Below are positions 1 to 9,740 of a DNA stretch of 64,000 nt, piece by piece. Position 1 is the first letter of the stretch. Every line of letters starts with the position of its first letter. The notes beneath the pieces are model-generated. The model was not told the origin of the DNA. It ran no database searches and was given only the letters and a program-made list of their open reading frames with translations. The stretch comes from Barthelona sp. PCE. Taxonomy: Eukaryota; Metamonada: BaSk clade. Where the stretch lies: contig JAUFOR010000008.1 of NCBI GenBank assembly GCA_040285745.1, positions 1,736,001 through 1,800,000 of the forward strand, written 5' to 3'. The translations under genes and the position numbers were made by a program.

Positions 1-351
1 AGTGATGAACAGTGTCTAAAAAGAAGGTGATAGAAGGATGAGTATTGCCGGCATAGTTTTTTTTAGCATGCGGTTAACACGTCATGTTGAATAGTCATAA
101 TTGCCACAACAAACCTGATTTATACCATAATCCAAGAAAACAAAAAGTGGAATGAGGATAAAAAATTTGAAGAATATATCTGTAACTTTTTTGCGATCTA
201 GCAGGACTTTAGAAGTTCAAAAATTAGTTTAAATAAGCAAAGTATGAATTCGTTTAAAAATTGTGTTTTCTCTTATTCCACCTCCATCTAGAACTTCTAG
301 AACAGTAGACTTTATTGTTTATTCTTTTTTAAACAGGTAAAAACACATAAA
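1..351. other. Intergenic region upstream of V-ATPase D
   Basis: AT-rich sequence with no convincing reading frame or RNA gene. A 15-bp perfect inverted repeat with a single central base (TCTAGAACTTCTAGA) lies at 287-301. A T-rich tract (ATTCTTTTTTAAAC) about 20-30 bases before the next start codon is a likely transcription start region, by analogy with the other genes here. Confidence 0.5.
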
Positions 352-1155
352 ATGAGCGAGGGTCGAGATCCAACAATTTTAGCAACGAAAATGTGCCTTA
401 AACAGTGCAAAGACAGACTTAAATCTGCGAAGCACGGGCATTCCCTTTTGAAGAAGAAGGCTGATGCGCTCACACTTCGATATCGTGAGGTACAGCGGGA
501 GATTGAAAAAGCCAAGTTAGAATTGGAAGATGCACACAGTACTGCAAAAGAACGTTACGCAGAGATGACATTCAGGGCCGACAGTAATATTACACACTTT
601 TTGGAACAACAGGTTGGTTCAGCTTCAACAAAAGTGACATCAAAACTTGTACATGTCGCTGGTGTTGTTTTGCCTCGTTTTGAGGTCCAAACAGATAGCC
701 TGGGTACAACATCAGAGCTGTCTGCGCTTCAGAAGGGTGGTGAACAAATCAGAGAGTGCAAGAAGGAGTATTTCAGAATGCTTGAATATGCAGTTCGTGT
801 TGCAGCTCTTCAAAAGAGTTACAAGATCTTGAATGAGGTCATTAAGCAAACAAACAGGCGTGTTAATGCGATCGAGAACGTCATTATCCCGAGGTTGGAT
901 GCAACCATTCATTATATCAAGGGAGAGATTGACGAAATGGCTAGAGAGGATTTCTTTAGGCTTAAGAAGGTACAGAAGGCTGCAAAGATTCGTCAAGAGA
1001 AGGAACATGAAGAACGAAGATTGCGTGAAGAAAAACGTCTTGCTGAAGAAAAGCTCAGACTTGAGAACATGGAAGACGTGGAATCTAGCAATGAGGATCA
1101 GGAAATAACCACAGATGAAGATGAATCTGACTTTGACGATATGATTATTGTTTAG
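352..1155 (+). CDS. V-type proton ATPase subunit D
   Basis: A subunit of the central rotor stalk of the vacuolar proton pump, which couples ATP hydrolysis in V1 to proton movement through V0 on endomembranes. The protein has 267 aa, close to the usual 240-260 of the family. Residues 29-43 carry the hallmark GHSLLKKKADALTLR, followed by the long helical coiled coil expected of the rotor shaft. The middle segment (about 95-125, GVVLPRFEV) and the second helix starting near 165 (RVNAIENVIIPRL) also match the family. The C-terminus extends into a charged Glu/Lys helix and an acidic tail (about 225-267), slightly longer than usual. No better upstream ATG is visible. A GTAAA-type 3' signal follows the TAG stop within about 12 bases. 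Confidence 0.93.
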   Translation: MSEGRDPTILATKMCLKQCKDRLKSAKHGHSLLKKKADALTLRYREVQREIEKAKLELEDAHSTAKERYAEMTFRADSNITHFLEQQVGSASTKVTSKLVHVAGVVLPRFEVQTDSLGTTSELSALQKGGEQIRECKKEYFRMLEYAVRVAALQKSYKILNEVIKQTNRRVNAIENVIIPRLDATIHYIKGEIDEMAREDFFRLKKVQKAAKIRQEKEHEERRLREEKRLAEEKLRLENMEDVESSNEDQEITTDEDESDFDDMIIV

Positions 1156-1423
1156 TTATCGAATAGTAAAGAATTAGTGTTTTTTATTGATACTGTGAGG
1201 CTTTTTTTGCGTAGTAATAAGGTTAAACAAGTATGAATAACCATATACGCAATATGTGTTCAGATGTGAAATAGAAGCACTCAAGTTTAAGCATTTCAAC
1301 AAAATTTGCTGGCTCTATAGCCTCGTCTGCATATTACATATGTGTGTCTACTAATGATGAAGCTTGAACTGGGTGCTATTTGAATTACGCCCTTATACTT
1401 CTCGTTTTTGTGTTTTCATTGTG

Positions 1424-2551
1424 ATGGAAGTCCACGAAGCGCACGAGACAGAGCCACAGTCGCCAGAGATCGAAAAGATAGAGGAGACTCTTGAACCAGC
1501 AGTTCAAACCGAAGAACCTGAGCAGGAAGCCAAGAAAGTCATTCCAGAGGTAAAACCAGTCACAAAACCAGAGCCTGTAAGCAACCCAGATGATCGCAAA
1601 GTGATAGACGTTGATCAAAGTAGAGAAGAGTATTATTCTTCCCTCTCAGAAGTATTACCTGCCGAAAAAATGCCTTCAGTAACCCTAAAGAGCGGATACC
1701 AGATGCCCAAATTAGCTTTTGGCACATATAAACTTCGAGGTGAGAGTTGTTATATGGCTGTTCGGAGTGCTTTGAAGATTGGCTTCCGCCATTTCGACAC
1801 TGGTTCCTTTTACGAGAATGAAGAAGCCTTGGGTCAAGCAATCAGAGATTCAGGTGTTCCAAGAGAGGAGATTTTTGTAACTAGCAAAATTTGGAGAGAT
1901 GCCATGACTGAAGAGAAAGCAGAGACTGCAGTTGAAGACATTGTCCGTCGCCTCGGTATCGAGTATGTTGATCTTATCCTTATTCATTACCCTTCGCCAT
2001 GCGATGATTTCCAGCCCAGTCTTTTTAACGTTCACTCCAAAGTTGATTGTTCTAAGGCACGTAAAGACGCCTGGAGGGGCCTCGAGAAGGCAGCGAGCCA
2101 CGGATGGGTCCGCAGTATTGGTGTCAGCAACTTTGAGCTTCGTCATTTGGAGGATATCTTGACAATGAATAGGTTGCCAGTTTGTGTGAATCAGATAGAA
2201 GGACATCCGTATTACCACCCACTCGCATCACTCAAGACGTTCTGCAGCGACAAGAGAATTGTTGTTCAGAATCACACAGCTTGTAGTCGTGGGCAAGCAG
2301 TCACCGATCCAATTATAGGAGAAATTGCCATTGAGATGAATGTTAAACCAATTAGTGTAATTTTACAGTGGGCAATGGGCTCAAATATGTGTCCTGTTAT
2401 CAGAGCTAGTTCACATGATCATATGGTTGACGCTATTCAATCTATTGCTGAGTATGAAGAGGCACCCATGTCCACAAATTTCACAGTGCTCTTGGATACA
2501 CTTGACCTTGGCATGCGTTGCACCCGTTTGAAACCCGACACTGTACCTTAA
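1424..2551 (+). CDS. Aldo-keto reductase with acidic N-terminal extension
   Basis: An NAD(P)H-dependent oxidoreductase of the AKR superfamily; substrate not predictable. The catalytic tetrad is visible: Asp and Tyr in GFRHFDTGSFYENE, Lys in FVTSKIWRD and His in LILIHYP. GVSNFELRHLEDIL and CVNQIEGHPYY are further AKR blocks. The barrel covers roughly residues 85-350 of 375. About 80 residues in front of it are rich in Glu, Pro and Lys and look disordered; this is unusual for an AKR. I chose the ATG at 1424: an in-frame TTG at 1364 would add 20 residues, but a TTTTCATTG initiator-like sequence lies just before 1424. The gene is convergent with the CH-domain gene; the two stops are about 45 bases apart. 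Confidence 0.88.
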   Translation: MEVHEAHETEPQSPEIEKIEETLEPAVQTEEPEQEAKKVIPEVKPVTKPEPVSNPDDRKVIDVDQSREEYYSSLSEVLPAEKMPSVTLKSGYQMPKLAFGTYKLRGESCYMAVRSALKIGFRHFDTGSFYENEEALGQAIRDSGVPREEIFVTSKIWRDAMTEEKAETAVEDIVRRLGIEYVDLILIHYPSPCDDFQPSLFNVHSKVDCSKARKDAWRGLEKAASHGWVRSIGVSNFELRHLEDILTMNRLPVCVNQIEGHPYYHPLASLKTFCSDKRIVVQNHTACSRGQAVTDPIIGEIAIEMNVKPISVILQWAMGSNMCPVIRASSHDHMVDAIQSIAEYEEAPMSTNFTVLLDTLDLGMRCTRLKPDTVP

Positions 2552-2594
2552 CCTCTTTCGCAATAAATGTACGTTTAAAAACATTTTTACAGAT

Positions 2595-4277
2595 TTACAA
2601 AGACTTTACCAAATCTTCAAGATTTTGAAGGATTTCTATAATAATATCGGGTCGTTCTCCTTCAATGACACCCTTAATTTCATCTTTTGAAAGTTCAAAA
2701 CTCAATGTCTTAAAGATACTCGTAAGAATCCTCCAGTTATGACGACTGTTCTTCCCTCCAGGGAAAAACGTTGTGTTACCCACCAGCTGTGGGATTCGCT
2801 TCTTGATAATAGCCCCAATGATGAAGCCATCCTTCATCAGGGTGTGATTCTTGGCGGGATCCTTACTGACTCTAAATCTCAAATCTTTCAACCAGGCTAC
2901 AGTACTCTCTGACAAATATAAGGGGAGACGCTTTCGTCTCTTTCGCGCAGTTTGATGCAGTCCACCAACAAGTCCAGCTGTGACGGTTGGCTTTTGGGGT
3001 TCTTGCGTTTTGGGGAGTTGGGGAGGAATGTGGGCACGTGAAGAATGTGTGGGATGCGAGGGTGGGAGCCTGTTGCTGGCTCCTGTTTTATGGAAAGAAG
3101 GACTGTTTCCAACAGCTTGTACAGGTGATACATGTGTGAACACCTCTTCTTCTTGATGCTTTTCAGCAAACACACTGAGAGTGCTTACAGGACGCTGTGG
3201 TGGGCTTACGGTTGATATGACTTTAGCAGATTGAACACGTTTTGCACCACTTGCAGGACGACGTCGGCGATCGATATGAGAGTCTTTTTTCTGCTCTAAA
3301 CGCTTTCTAGCGCTCACAAGCTGTGGTATGCTTGGTCTGCGACGTAAAATAGGCTTTTTCATTGGATAAGAATACTTCTCTTTGTTATACACTTTGCTAT
3401 CCGGATTTAAACCCAGTTTATCATCAATTACATCAAGGCTTTGTTCCAATCGGCGCTCCTGCTCTGCAATTTGCGAGAGTTCTTTCTTTGTTACAGTACT
3501 TATAGGTCTTTTCTTTCGTTTTTCAATTCTCCTCTTCCGTTCTTCAGCAGCTTCTTTTTCAGCTTGTTCAGCCTGAATTCGCTTTTCCAATTCAGCAAAT
3601 TCCATCGTCTCTTTGCCAATTTGAGGCTGTGAATCAGATGGCTGTATGTCAATCACACTTTCACTCTCAAATAACAATGTTCGCCTGGGATCTTCTTCTG
3701 TTTCTGACTTTTTGTCTGACTTCTTCGCTATCTCAGTGAACTCCGGGTCAGACATTAATGAAAACGTATCCTCATCCCTTTTAAAACGTGTAAAATTACT
3801 TAAACGAGATATTGGTCTGCTACGTACTGAATGGCGTGTGCTTGCTGGAGACATATGGTGAGCTGCTGTTGGCGCAGACAGCGCGGGCTCGTATCTTTCA
3901 GCTGAAATAACACTTTCTGGAGGCAATGGAACATCGTTAACAGCGAAAACGTTTGTAGATGTTCCTGTGAATCTCAGGTTGCGTCTCTCGGTCGCTGGCT
4001 GATATTCCGACGCTCTCCTGTTGCGCGGAGTAGAAGCTCCTTTGAACGTACGCCGCACACGATGAGTAACATAATCGTTACGCTTCTTCTTTGCCAACAG
4101 GGCCTCAGAGCGCCTTCGCTGCTCTTCCTTTTCCTGCTTAAGCTGACGTTGTTTCATTGCGCGACGTCGTGCGGCAGCTTCACGCTTAATTTGATCCATT
4201 TTGTTATCTTCGAGCTTACGCTTGTGCTTAGCCTGCTCTTCGGCTTTCTTGAGTCTATTCTGCAATGAATAAACCAT
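2595..4277 (-). CDS. CH-domain (SPEF1/DUF1042-type) coiled-coil protein
   Basis: A probable microtubule or axoneme-associated protein. The last ~105 residues (about 455-560) form a calponin-homology-like domain of the SPEF1 type: it starts TVAWLKDLRFRVSKD, continues with DGFIIGAIIKKRIPQLV and HNWRILTSIFKTLSF, and ends with the helix IIIEILQNLEDLV. In SPEF1 and SPATA4 this domain is N-terminal; here it is C-terminal. The first ~60 residues are a strongly basic charged helix (KKAEEQAKHKRKLEDNKMD). A second coiled coil lies near 225-285, and the linker between is Ser/Pro/Arg-rich and low in complexity. Closest known role is microtubule binding in flagella; the exact function here is unknown. It lies next to another flagellar gene (ARMC4-like), both on the minus strand. 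Confidence 0.72.
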   Translation of the reverse strand: MVYSLQNRLKKAEEQAKHKRKLEDNKMDQIKREAAARRRAMKQRQLKQEKEEQRRRSEALLAKKKRNDYVTHRVRRTFKGASTPRNRRASEYQPATERRNLRFTGTSTNVFAVNDVPLPPESVISAERYEPALSAPTAAHHMSPASTRHSVRSRPISRLSNFTRFKRDEDTFSLMSDPEFTEIAKKSDKKSETEEDPRRTLLFESESVIDIQPSDSQPQIGKETMEFAELEKRIQAEQAEKEAAEERKRRIEKRKKRPISTVTKKELSQIAEQERRLEQSLDVIDDKLGLNPDSKVYNKEKYSYPMKKPILRRRPSIPQLVSARKRLEQKKDSHIDRRRRPASGAKRVQSAKVISTVSPPQRPVSTLSVFAEKHQEEEVFTHVSPVQAVGNSPSFHKTGASNRLPPSHPTHSSRAHIPPQLPKTQEPQKPTVTAGLVGGLHQTARKRRKRLPLYLSESTVAWLKDLRFRVSKDPAKNHTLMKDGFIIGAIIKKRIPQLVGNTTFFPGGKNSRHNWRILTSIFKTLSFELSKDEIKGVIEGERPDIIIEILQNLEDLVKSL

Positions 4278-4335
4278 TACATGCGTATTATGCTTGAAGC
4301 AAGAATTAATTCAGAAAACAAGTAATTTACAAATC

Positions 4336-7212
4336 CTAGGGTTTAGGGGTCATCAACGGATCAGCTATCTTCTCCGAGCGAGCCAATGATGATTGTAATG
4401 TAGTTTTTGAGAACATGTTCTTTGACTGAGATTCAAGACGAGCAATGTGATGCCTCCTCATAAATCCTACCGCATCTGCTGCGTGTTCTTGTAACTTGGT
4501 GCTTGCTGAGCCTATTAACTTAACTAAATATGGAACAGCACCTGCACGATGTAACTCATGTGCATTGCTAGCGCATTTTGCCAACTGAGAAATGGCTTCA
4601 ACACATGTGAGGTGAACTTTAACGTCATCGCACTTGAGGTACTCAACCAAGTGCGGAATCACTGCGATTTGACCAAACACGACTCTGTTCGTTGGGAGGT
4701 TGCAGACTGATGCAATGGAAGCGCATAGATGCTGTCTGACCTTGTTGTTCTTGGTGTTGCACAATGCAGCCAAAAGAGGAACGACTCCGTCCTCCGTAAT
4801 GACCAACAAATTCTCCATATTGGAAGCAACCTTTGCAAGGGCGGCGCATGTATTGGCGAGGACATCATCGTGTGTTGATGTCAACAGTGATATGAGCATC
4901 TCAATACCACCAACGAAACAACGTCCGACAGTGGATACATTCTGAGGATTATCCAGCAGAGGGACTATGGCACCTGCAGCATTTGCCTGAACACGGTGGT
5001 CATCACTTTTCAGATGAGACCAAAGGAGACGCATACCATCGAGTTCTGATACAATACGTGCGGACTCTGGGTGCTGTGAACACTGACAGAGTGCATCGGT
5101 TACGTTGACAAGCACAGCACTATCTGTGGACAGCAAGAGTTTGATCAACAATGGGAGACCACCACCGTCACGGACAGCATTGGATCCTGCATCGATACGT
5201 GCAATATTGGCAATTGCAGCTGAGGCTCTGATCTTCACACGATCGCGGCCAGTGGTCAGTAAACGTACGAGAACAGGGACGGCCTTCAGCTCGATTAGAC
5301 TACGTGCATTTTCTTCGTTCGCAGCAGCCTGCCATACCGCACCAACAACGTTTGCCATTCTCTCTGGATCATTGGACGATGTCTGAAGCAACTGAACAAG
5401 GGGTTCGAGACCTTCACGCTGCCTCAGCAACACACGCACGTTTTCATCGTGAAGCATGTTGAATAGGGCACCTGCGGATACGGTACGAGCTTCCTCTTGC
5501 ACGTCTTCGCTCAGGTAGCCAATCATATGGCTTACAGAATCTCTCTCGCTAATGACTCGCCTGGAGTTGGGCTCGTTGGCACACTGCATCAGGGCGCCAG
5601 CAACTGGCATCATCAGCTCTGCCTTTAACTTGGGAATAGCAAATATATCGCAGAGAGACACAACACCGCCTCTCTTTCTGAATATCTCCCTGTTCTTCGA
5701 GTTCTTACACATGTTCCAACACGCTGTAGCACTTGCAGAAAGTAACTTGACGTGTAGCTCGTCCATCTCTGAAAAATCAGTTGCGTTAGGATCTCTTTTG
5801 TGCAACAAGTGGATCAGGAATTGCATTCCCTTTGTTTGGCGCATTTCTCTACGGTTGGTTGCATTGTTCTTACATGAAGCACCAAGTGCAAGAGCGATTG
5901 CGGTCAATAAACGAATCTTCTGCTCGTACGATGAACAGCGCTGTGAAATGTTTGTGATGAGTTCCATTATGGTGTTAACACCATGTAAATGAGCTATTCT
6001 ATACTGAATCAGAGGGTAAACTGCAACTTCACTGAGAATCTCGCATATGGCAATTTGAGAACGAGCATCGGGAGCCTTGAGCAAGTTGAGCAACAGATCG
6101 ATACCCTGGAATTCAAGGATAGCAACCTGAGCACGTTCACTCTTCAGATTGATTTCTTCTAAGAACGACAGCGCAGCAGCGATTGTTGCTGTTGTTGTTG
6201 TATCACGCATACTATCAATAAGACGAGAAATTGCGTGTGCCTCAGGGATCGAATCGAGGTGAACCTTGTTGAGGTTAATCATGAGCTCGTCATAGTCATA
6301 GCCATCATCCTCGTCGCTGTCCATTTCAACTTCACGAACAATTTCATCATCAATGATTGCTTCACTCTCCGTTTCAACTGTTTTTGCTTCAACGTCAATG
6401 GGAAAGAAGTTGGTTGATGTGTCGACGTCCTCATCGTCAGGGATGGTCGCGAGTGGAGAGAGAACTGTGTCTTCTGCAATGAGATTTGTGATGTGGTGAT
6501 GTGATCCGAGACGTTTGCTTTTTGCAATAGATGCAGAACGTGTTCTGTTAATTCGCTCTGTGGTCTTACGGACTGAAGGGGACATAGATTTCATCGAGGC
6601 AGATGAAGAACGTGATGGAATACCTTGTGACATGATGCTGACAACTGAAGAACGACGGATAGCATTTGTAACAGCCTTAACGGTACGGGGATCAGAAGCA
6701 AAGTCACTTGAGACCTCACCTATTGTGGAATTAAGATCACCATATCGATCTCCTACCTCTTTGAATTTAACAAAATCTTTAGTTCTGTAAACACCATCAT
6801 TTGTGACAACAATGTTGATTGGCTTGCTCACATCGCTGCATACAGCAACAACATATGCTAAATCACCTAAGTTTCGTCGGGCTCGTGGAGGATGTGGTTT
6901 TCCAGCCGAAAAGAAATCGGGATGGTAATCTAAGGATACAAGCGGCCCTTCTTCGTCGCAGATTTTCTGTAGCGCTGATAATTCGCTCTGAATTCGATTG
7001 AGAACCTGTTGGGAATTTGGTTCGAGTCTGGATGGCGGCCTAGAACCTATAGGAACATCTTTTTGCGCCGCCTTGAAATCTAACATCTCTTGTTTAACTG
7101 TTTCTGTGGTCATCGGAGCTGGCTAAACGTAAGAAAAAAATGGTATTCAACAAATATGCGGAAAACATACACTTGGGGTGCCCACTGGACTTGTAACACC
7201 TTCTTGAGACAT
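4336..7212 (-). CDS. ARMC4/ODAD2-like armadillo-repeat protein (one intron)
   Basis: A probable outer dynein arm docking-complex component needed for flagellar motility. Two exons: 7212-7171 and 7122-4336, joined in phase 0, giving about 942 aa. Exon 1 encodes MSQEGVTSPVGTPS and is followed by GTATGT; exon 2 resumes with PAP and then the methionine at 7113. The N-terminal part (about 65-140, YVVAVCSDVSKPINIVVTNDG) matches the conserved region before the repeats in ARMC4. About ten or more ARM repeats run from roughly residue 330 to 910, with typical blocks such as ASAAIANIARI and EHAADAVGFMRRHH. A low-complexity Ser/Arg and acidic linker separates the two parts. A TCCCTTTCTTCA start-site-like element lies about 30 bases before the exon 1 ATG. 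Confidence 0.82.
7123..7170 (-). other. 48-nt spliceosomal intron in the ARMC4-like gene
   Basis: On the minus strand the intron starts GTATGTTTTCC and ends with a T-run followed by CTTACGTTTAG. Removing it joins a 14-codon ATG exon (7212-7171) to the long frame at 7122 without a frame change. The intron is short and AT-rich, with the GTATGT donor typical of parabasalid and diplomonad introns. Not confirmed by transcript data. Confidence 0.75.
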
Positions 7213-7646
7213 TATTACAATGTTTAAAACGTTTTAAACTGTGAAGAAAGGGATATAAAGCCGAAAACAAAATTATTCAGATTTTGAAGCTTCTCATGCG
7301 GTGAACACTGTCTATATTGAGCCGACACCGTGTATTTTATATAGAATATTTTATATATCTTCATTGCTATTACCGGCACAATTCATATTTGTGCAATTGC
7401 ATTAAAAAGTATTATATGGCGACTTAGTTACTTTAATAGACTAAATGTAGGGGTTATAGGTGGCTAAAGATTCAATTTATGGTTTTGTTTGACTCTTTAG
7501 TTCTGTACATTTGGTATGTTCTTATTTAGCAGTATATGCTGTTTGTGCACGCCAAATTATTCAGATTATATTACTTGAACCAATAATTATTTTATTTTGA
7601 TACGTCAAAATGAGAACCATATTCAACATTTGCACTTCTTTCAAAG
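7213..7646. other. Divergent intergenic region, 434 bases
   Basis: Separates the ARMC4-like gene (minus) from the unknown 689-aa gene (plus). It must hold both promoters: TGAAGAAAGGGAT at 7242-7254 (minus-strand element) and GCACTTCTTTCA about 6-17 bases before 7647 (plus-strand element). Otherwise AT-rich, with no reading frame or RNA gene that I can support. Confidence 0.5.
7222..7239. repeat. 18-bp perfect palindrome in a divergent promoter
   Basis: GTTTAAAACGTTTTAAAC reads the same on both strands. It sits between the likely transcription start element and the start codon of the ARMC4-like gene. Confidence 0.6.
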
Positions 7647-9716
7647 ATGCCTATAAAAGTTGACCGGGGACTAAATTTGGTTGTTCGGCGGGTTATTGAT
7701 AATGAATTTACAGAAAACGAAGGTACTATCTATTTTAATGGTGGTTGTGGTGCTGATATATTTGATGGCTTAAGAGAACCGATTTATTCGCTAGAAGAAG
7801 AGTTTAAGCCACTATCACACGATTTTGATTCAGCTTTAAGAGTTACTGAAGGCGATAACCGATATTTTATACTTTCACGTTGCGCTTGGGATCATTCTTT
7901 ATATCACACTATTTCTATTAGGGATCAAGAGGACACGGGTGTGAAGGTTGCATTTTATCAGTGGATCAACGATGAGTTTTCATATGTTGGAGTTGATACA
8001 TATACAGATCTCGATATCAATTCAGGATTTATGTTTCTTGATCGTTATACCTTCATTTCTCAATGTAATCGAGAGTGTCACATGTTCTTTTTGGAAGAAT
8101 CAAAAGTCATTAAGAAATTAAATTTGAGATATAGTTTTTTTGGCGCTTTGGGTCAATATTTTTACTTATTAAGTAACACATTCATATACTTAGTGCGAAT
8201 GTCTAGGAGTGAGTTGTTTGAAATGGAAAAATTTACTACACTAGATGTTCATAGTGGTAAAATTTCTGTATTATCATTAGGCAGTGATTATTACCGTAAA
8301 CAAACACTAACAGACTCATTTGTATTTGCAAATTTGTCTCGTGCGAGTAAGGGTTATTACTTCATGTCATTCACTGTAGTATATATGGAAAATGATAAGT
8401 TATGTGCATTGGAATTAATTGATTATTTTCCACTCATTTCAACGTTGGGTAAAGTTGAAGAGGTTGAATTTCTAAAGTTGGAACTCGATAGCCCTCAGAA
8501 GATATTGGTTATGTACGCATCAGTTAATAGTCGAGATTGTTTAATTGTGTTTAAAGGGAAAGAATATCAAATTTTTGATTATTCTTATTTACGATGCCAT
8601 TTTGGAGCTAAGATGCCCTTTTCACGCAACTTTAGTACTTTAAAATCTTACTTAACTCGATACATGTTTTCAAATGATCAACTTATGAAGACAAATTCGG
8701 TATATTGCACTGATAATCTTTTTATTTGCTTTAGATCGAAGTTTCAGTCTATAACATGTGTTTTTAGCACTGGTATGGTTTTTGAAGAGGAAGATCAACT
8801 GATACGATGGGATATTGAAAATAATACCATTTGCAGCACTAGACGCTGGGCTCATTGGTCAAATTGTTTAGAAGACTCAATTGAACTATACAACAGAACG
8901 AGCATACCTCATTATCTCGTCTATCAAGAACAGGAATATCATTTGTGTTGTTATAATATGCAAGATTATGACCCGTCTGATCCAAACAGTGTGGTAACAG
9001 GTTATAATGTTATATTAGACTCGAACATACATTTACTTTCCATTAAGAATGATTCCATTATGTTTTACACAGAACATAATAATGAAGAGATTTTTGTTTT
9101 TGAGTATAACACTATTACGGAGGAGTGCAAGCTACTATTTGATGTTAGAGATAATGATATTTTTATGTGCAAACTTGTTGATGTGGATCGAATCACCATA
9201 TACAAAATGGGAAATAGTCTAAATTATGTGTTTGATGGAGAAAATTGGGTGAGGGATCTCAAACTGAAGTATCACCTCAAAAGAGGTGTGACGACAGTTA
9301 CATTAGATGACGATCAACACATTATATGCGATAGTTTTGTGAAGTCTGTTAATGATAACGTTTCCTTGTTCAGAGGAGGTGCATATTTGATATCGCATGA
9401 AGCCTTTGCCGAAAGACCAGCAGGTTATAAGCTGGTTGATCTGTATGAGTTGGGTATGATGGCTAAATCTGATAATACTTTTGTATTCACCAACGGGTTT
9501 GTTATTGCCAATGTTGATAATGTTGACAATGTCATCCGCCACCACACGTACATCTTTGACGAATCAGGTGGTCTGGTGGAGTCGATCGTGAAAGAAAAGG
9601 ATTTGTACACAGGTTTCAGTGAAGCAACCTACTATGACTTTACTTACGGATTTTTTGAAGACTGTGATCTATCGTACAGAAATTTGCATAGAGTTGATCT
9701 GCAATCGATTGTTTAG
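7647..9716 (+). CDS. Unrecognised 689-aa protein, possibly beta-propeller-like
   Basis: I do not recognise a family. The protein has no signal peptide, no clear membrane segment and no known catalytic motif. It is rich in Tyr, Phe, Asp and Ser, with many short alternating hydrophobic stretches ending in aromatic residues (for example FMFLDRYTFISQCN, YLVRMSRSELFEM, HLLSIKNDSIMFY). That pattern is typical of all-beta folds such as degenerate propellers, but I see no regular WD or Kelch signature. The start follows an initiator-like GCACTTCTTTCA. Codon choice is more AT-ending than in neighbouring housekeeping genes, which suggests low expression or fast evolution. Confidence 0.6.
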   Translation: MPIKVDRGLNLVVRRVIDNEFTENEGTIYFNGGCGADIFDGLREPIYSLEEEFKPLSHDFDSALRVTEGDNRYFILSRCAWDHSLYHTISIRDQEDTGVKVAFYQWINDEFSYVGVDTYTDLDINSGFMFLDRYTFISQCNRECHMFFLEESKVIKKLNLRYSFFGALGQYFYLLSNTFIYLVRMSRSELFEMEKFTTLDVHSGKISVLSLGSDYYRKQTLTDSFVFANLSRASKGYYFMSFTVVYMENDKLCALELIDYFPLISTLGKVEEVEFLKLELDSPQKILVMYASVNSRDCLIVFKGKEYQIFDYSYLRCHFGAKMPFSRNFSTLKSYLTRYMFSNDQLMKTNSVYCTDNLFICFRSKFQSITCVFSTGMVFEEEDQLIRWDIENNTICSTRRWAHWSNCLEDSIELYNRTSIPHYLVYQEQEYHLCCYNMQDYDPSDPNSVVTGYNVILDSNIHLLSIKNDSIMFYTEHNNEEIFVFEYNTITEECKLLFDVRDNDIFMCKLVDVDRITIYKMGNSLNYVFDGENWVRDLKLKYHLKRGVTTVTLDDDQHIICDSFVKSVNDNVSLFRGGAYLISHEAFAERPAGYKLVDLYELGMMAKSDNTFVFTNGFVIANVDNVDNVIRHHTYIFDESGGLVESIVKEKDLYTGFSEATYYDFTYGFFEDCDLSYRNLHRVDLQSIV

Positions 9717-9740
9717 TGCTAGATTTTTACTCATGACTCG

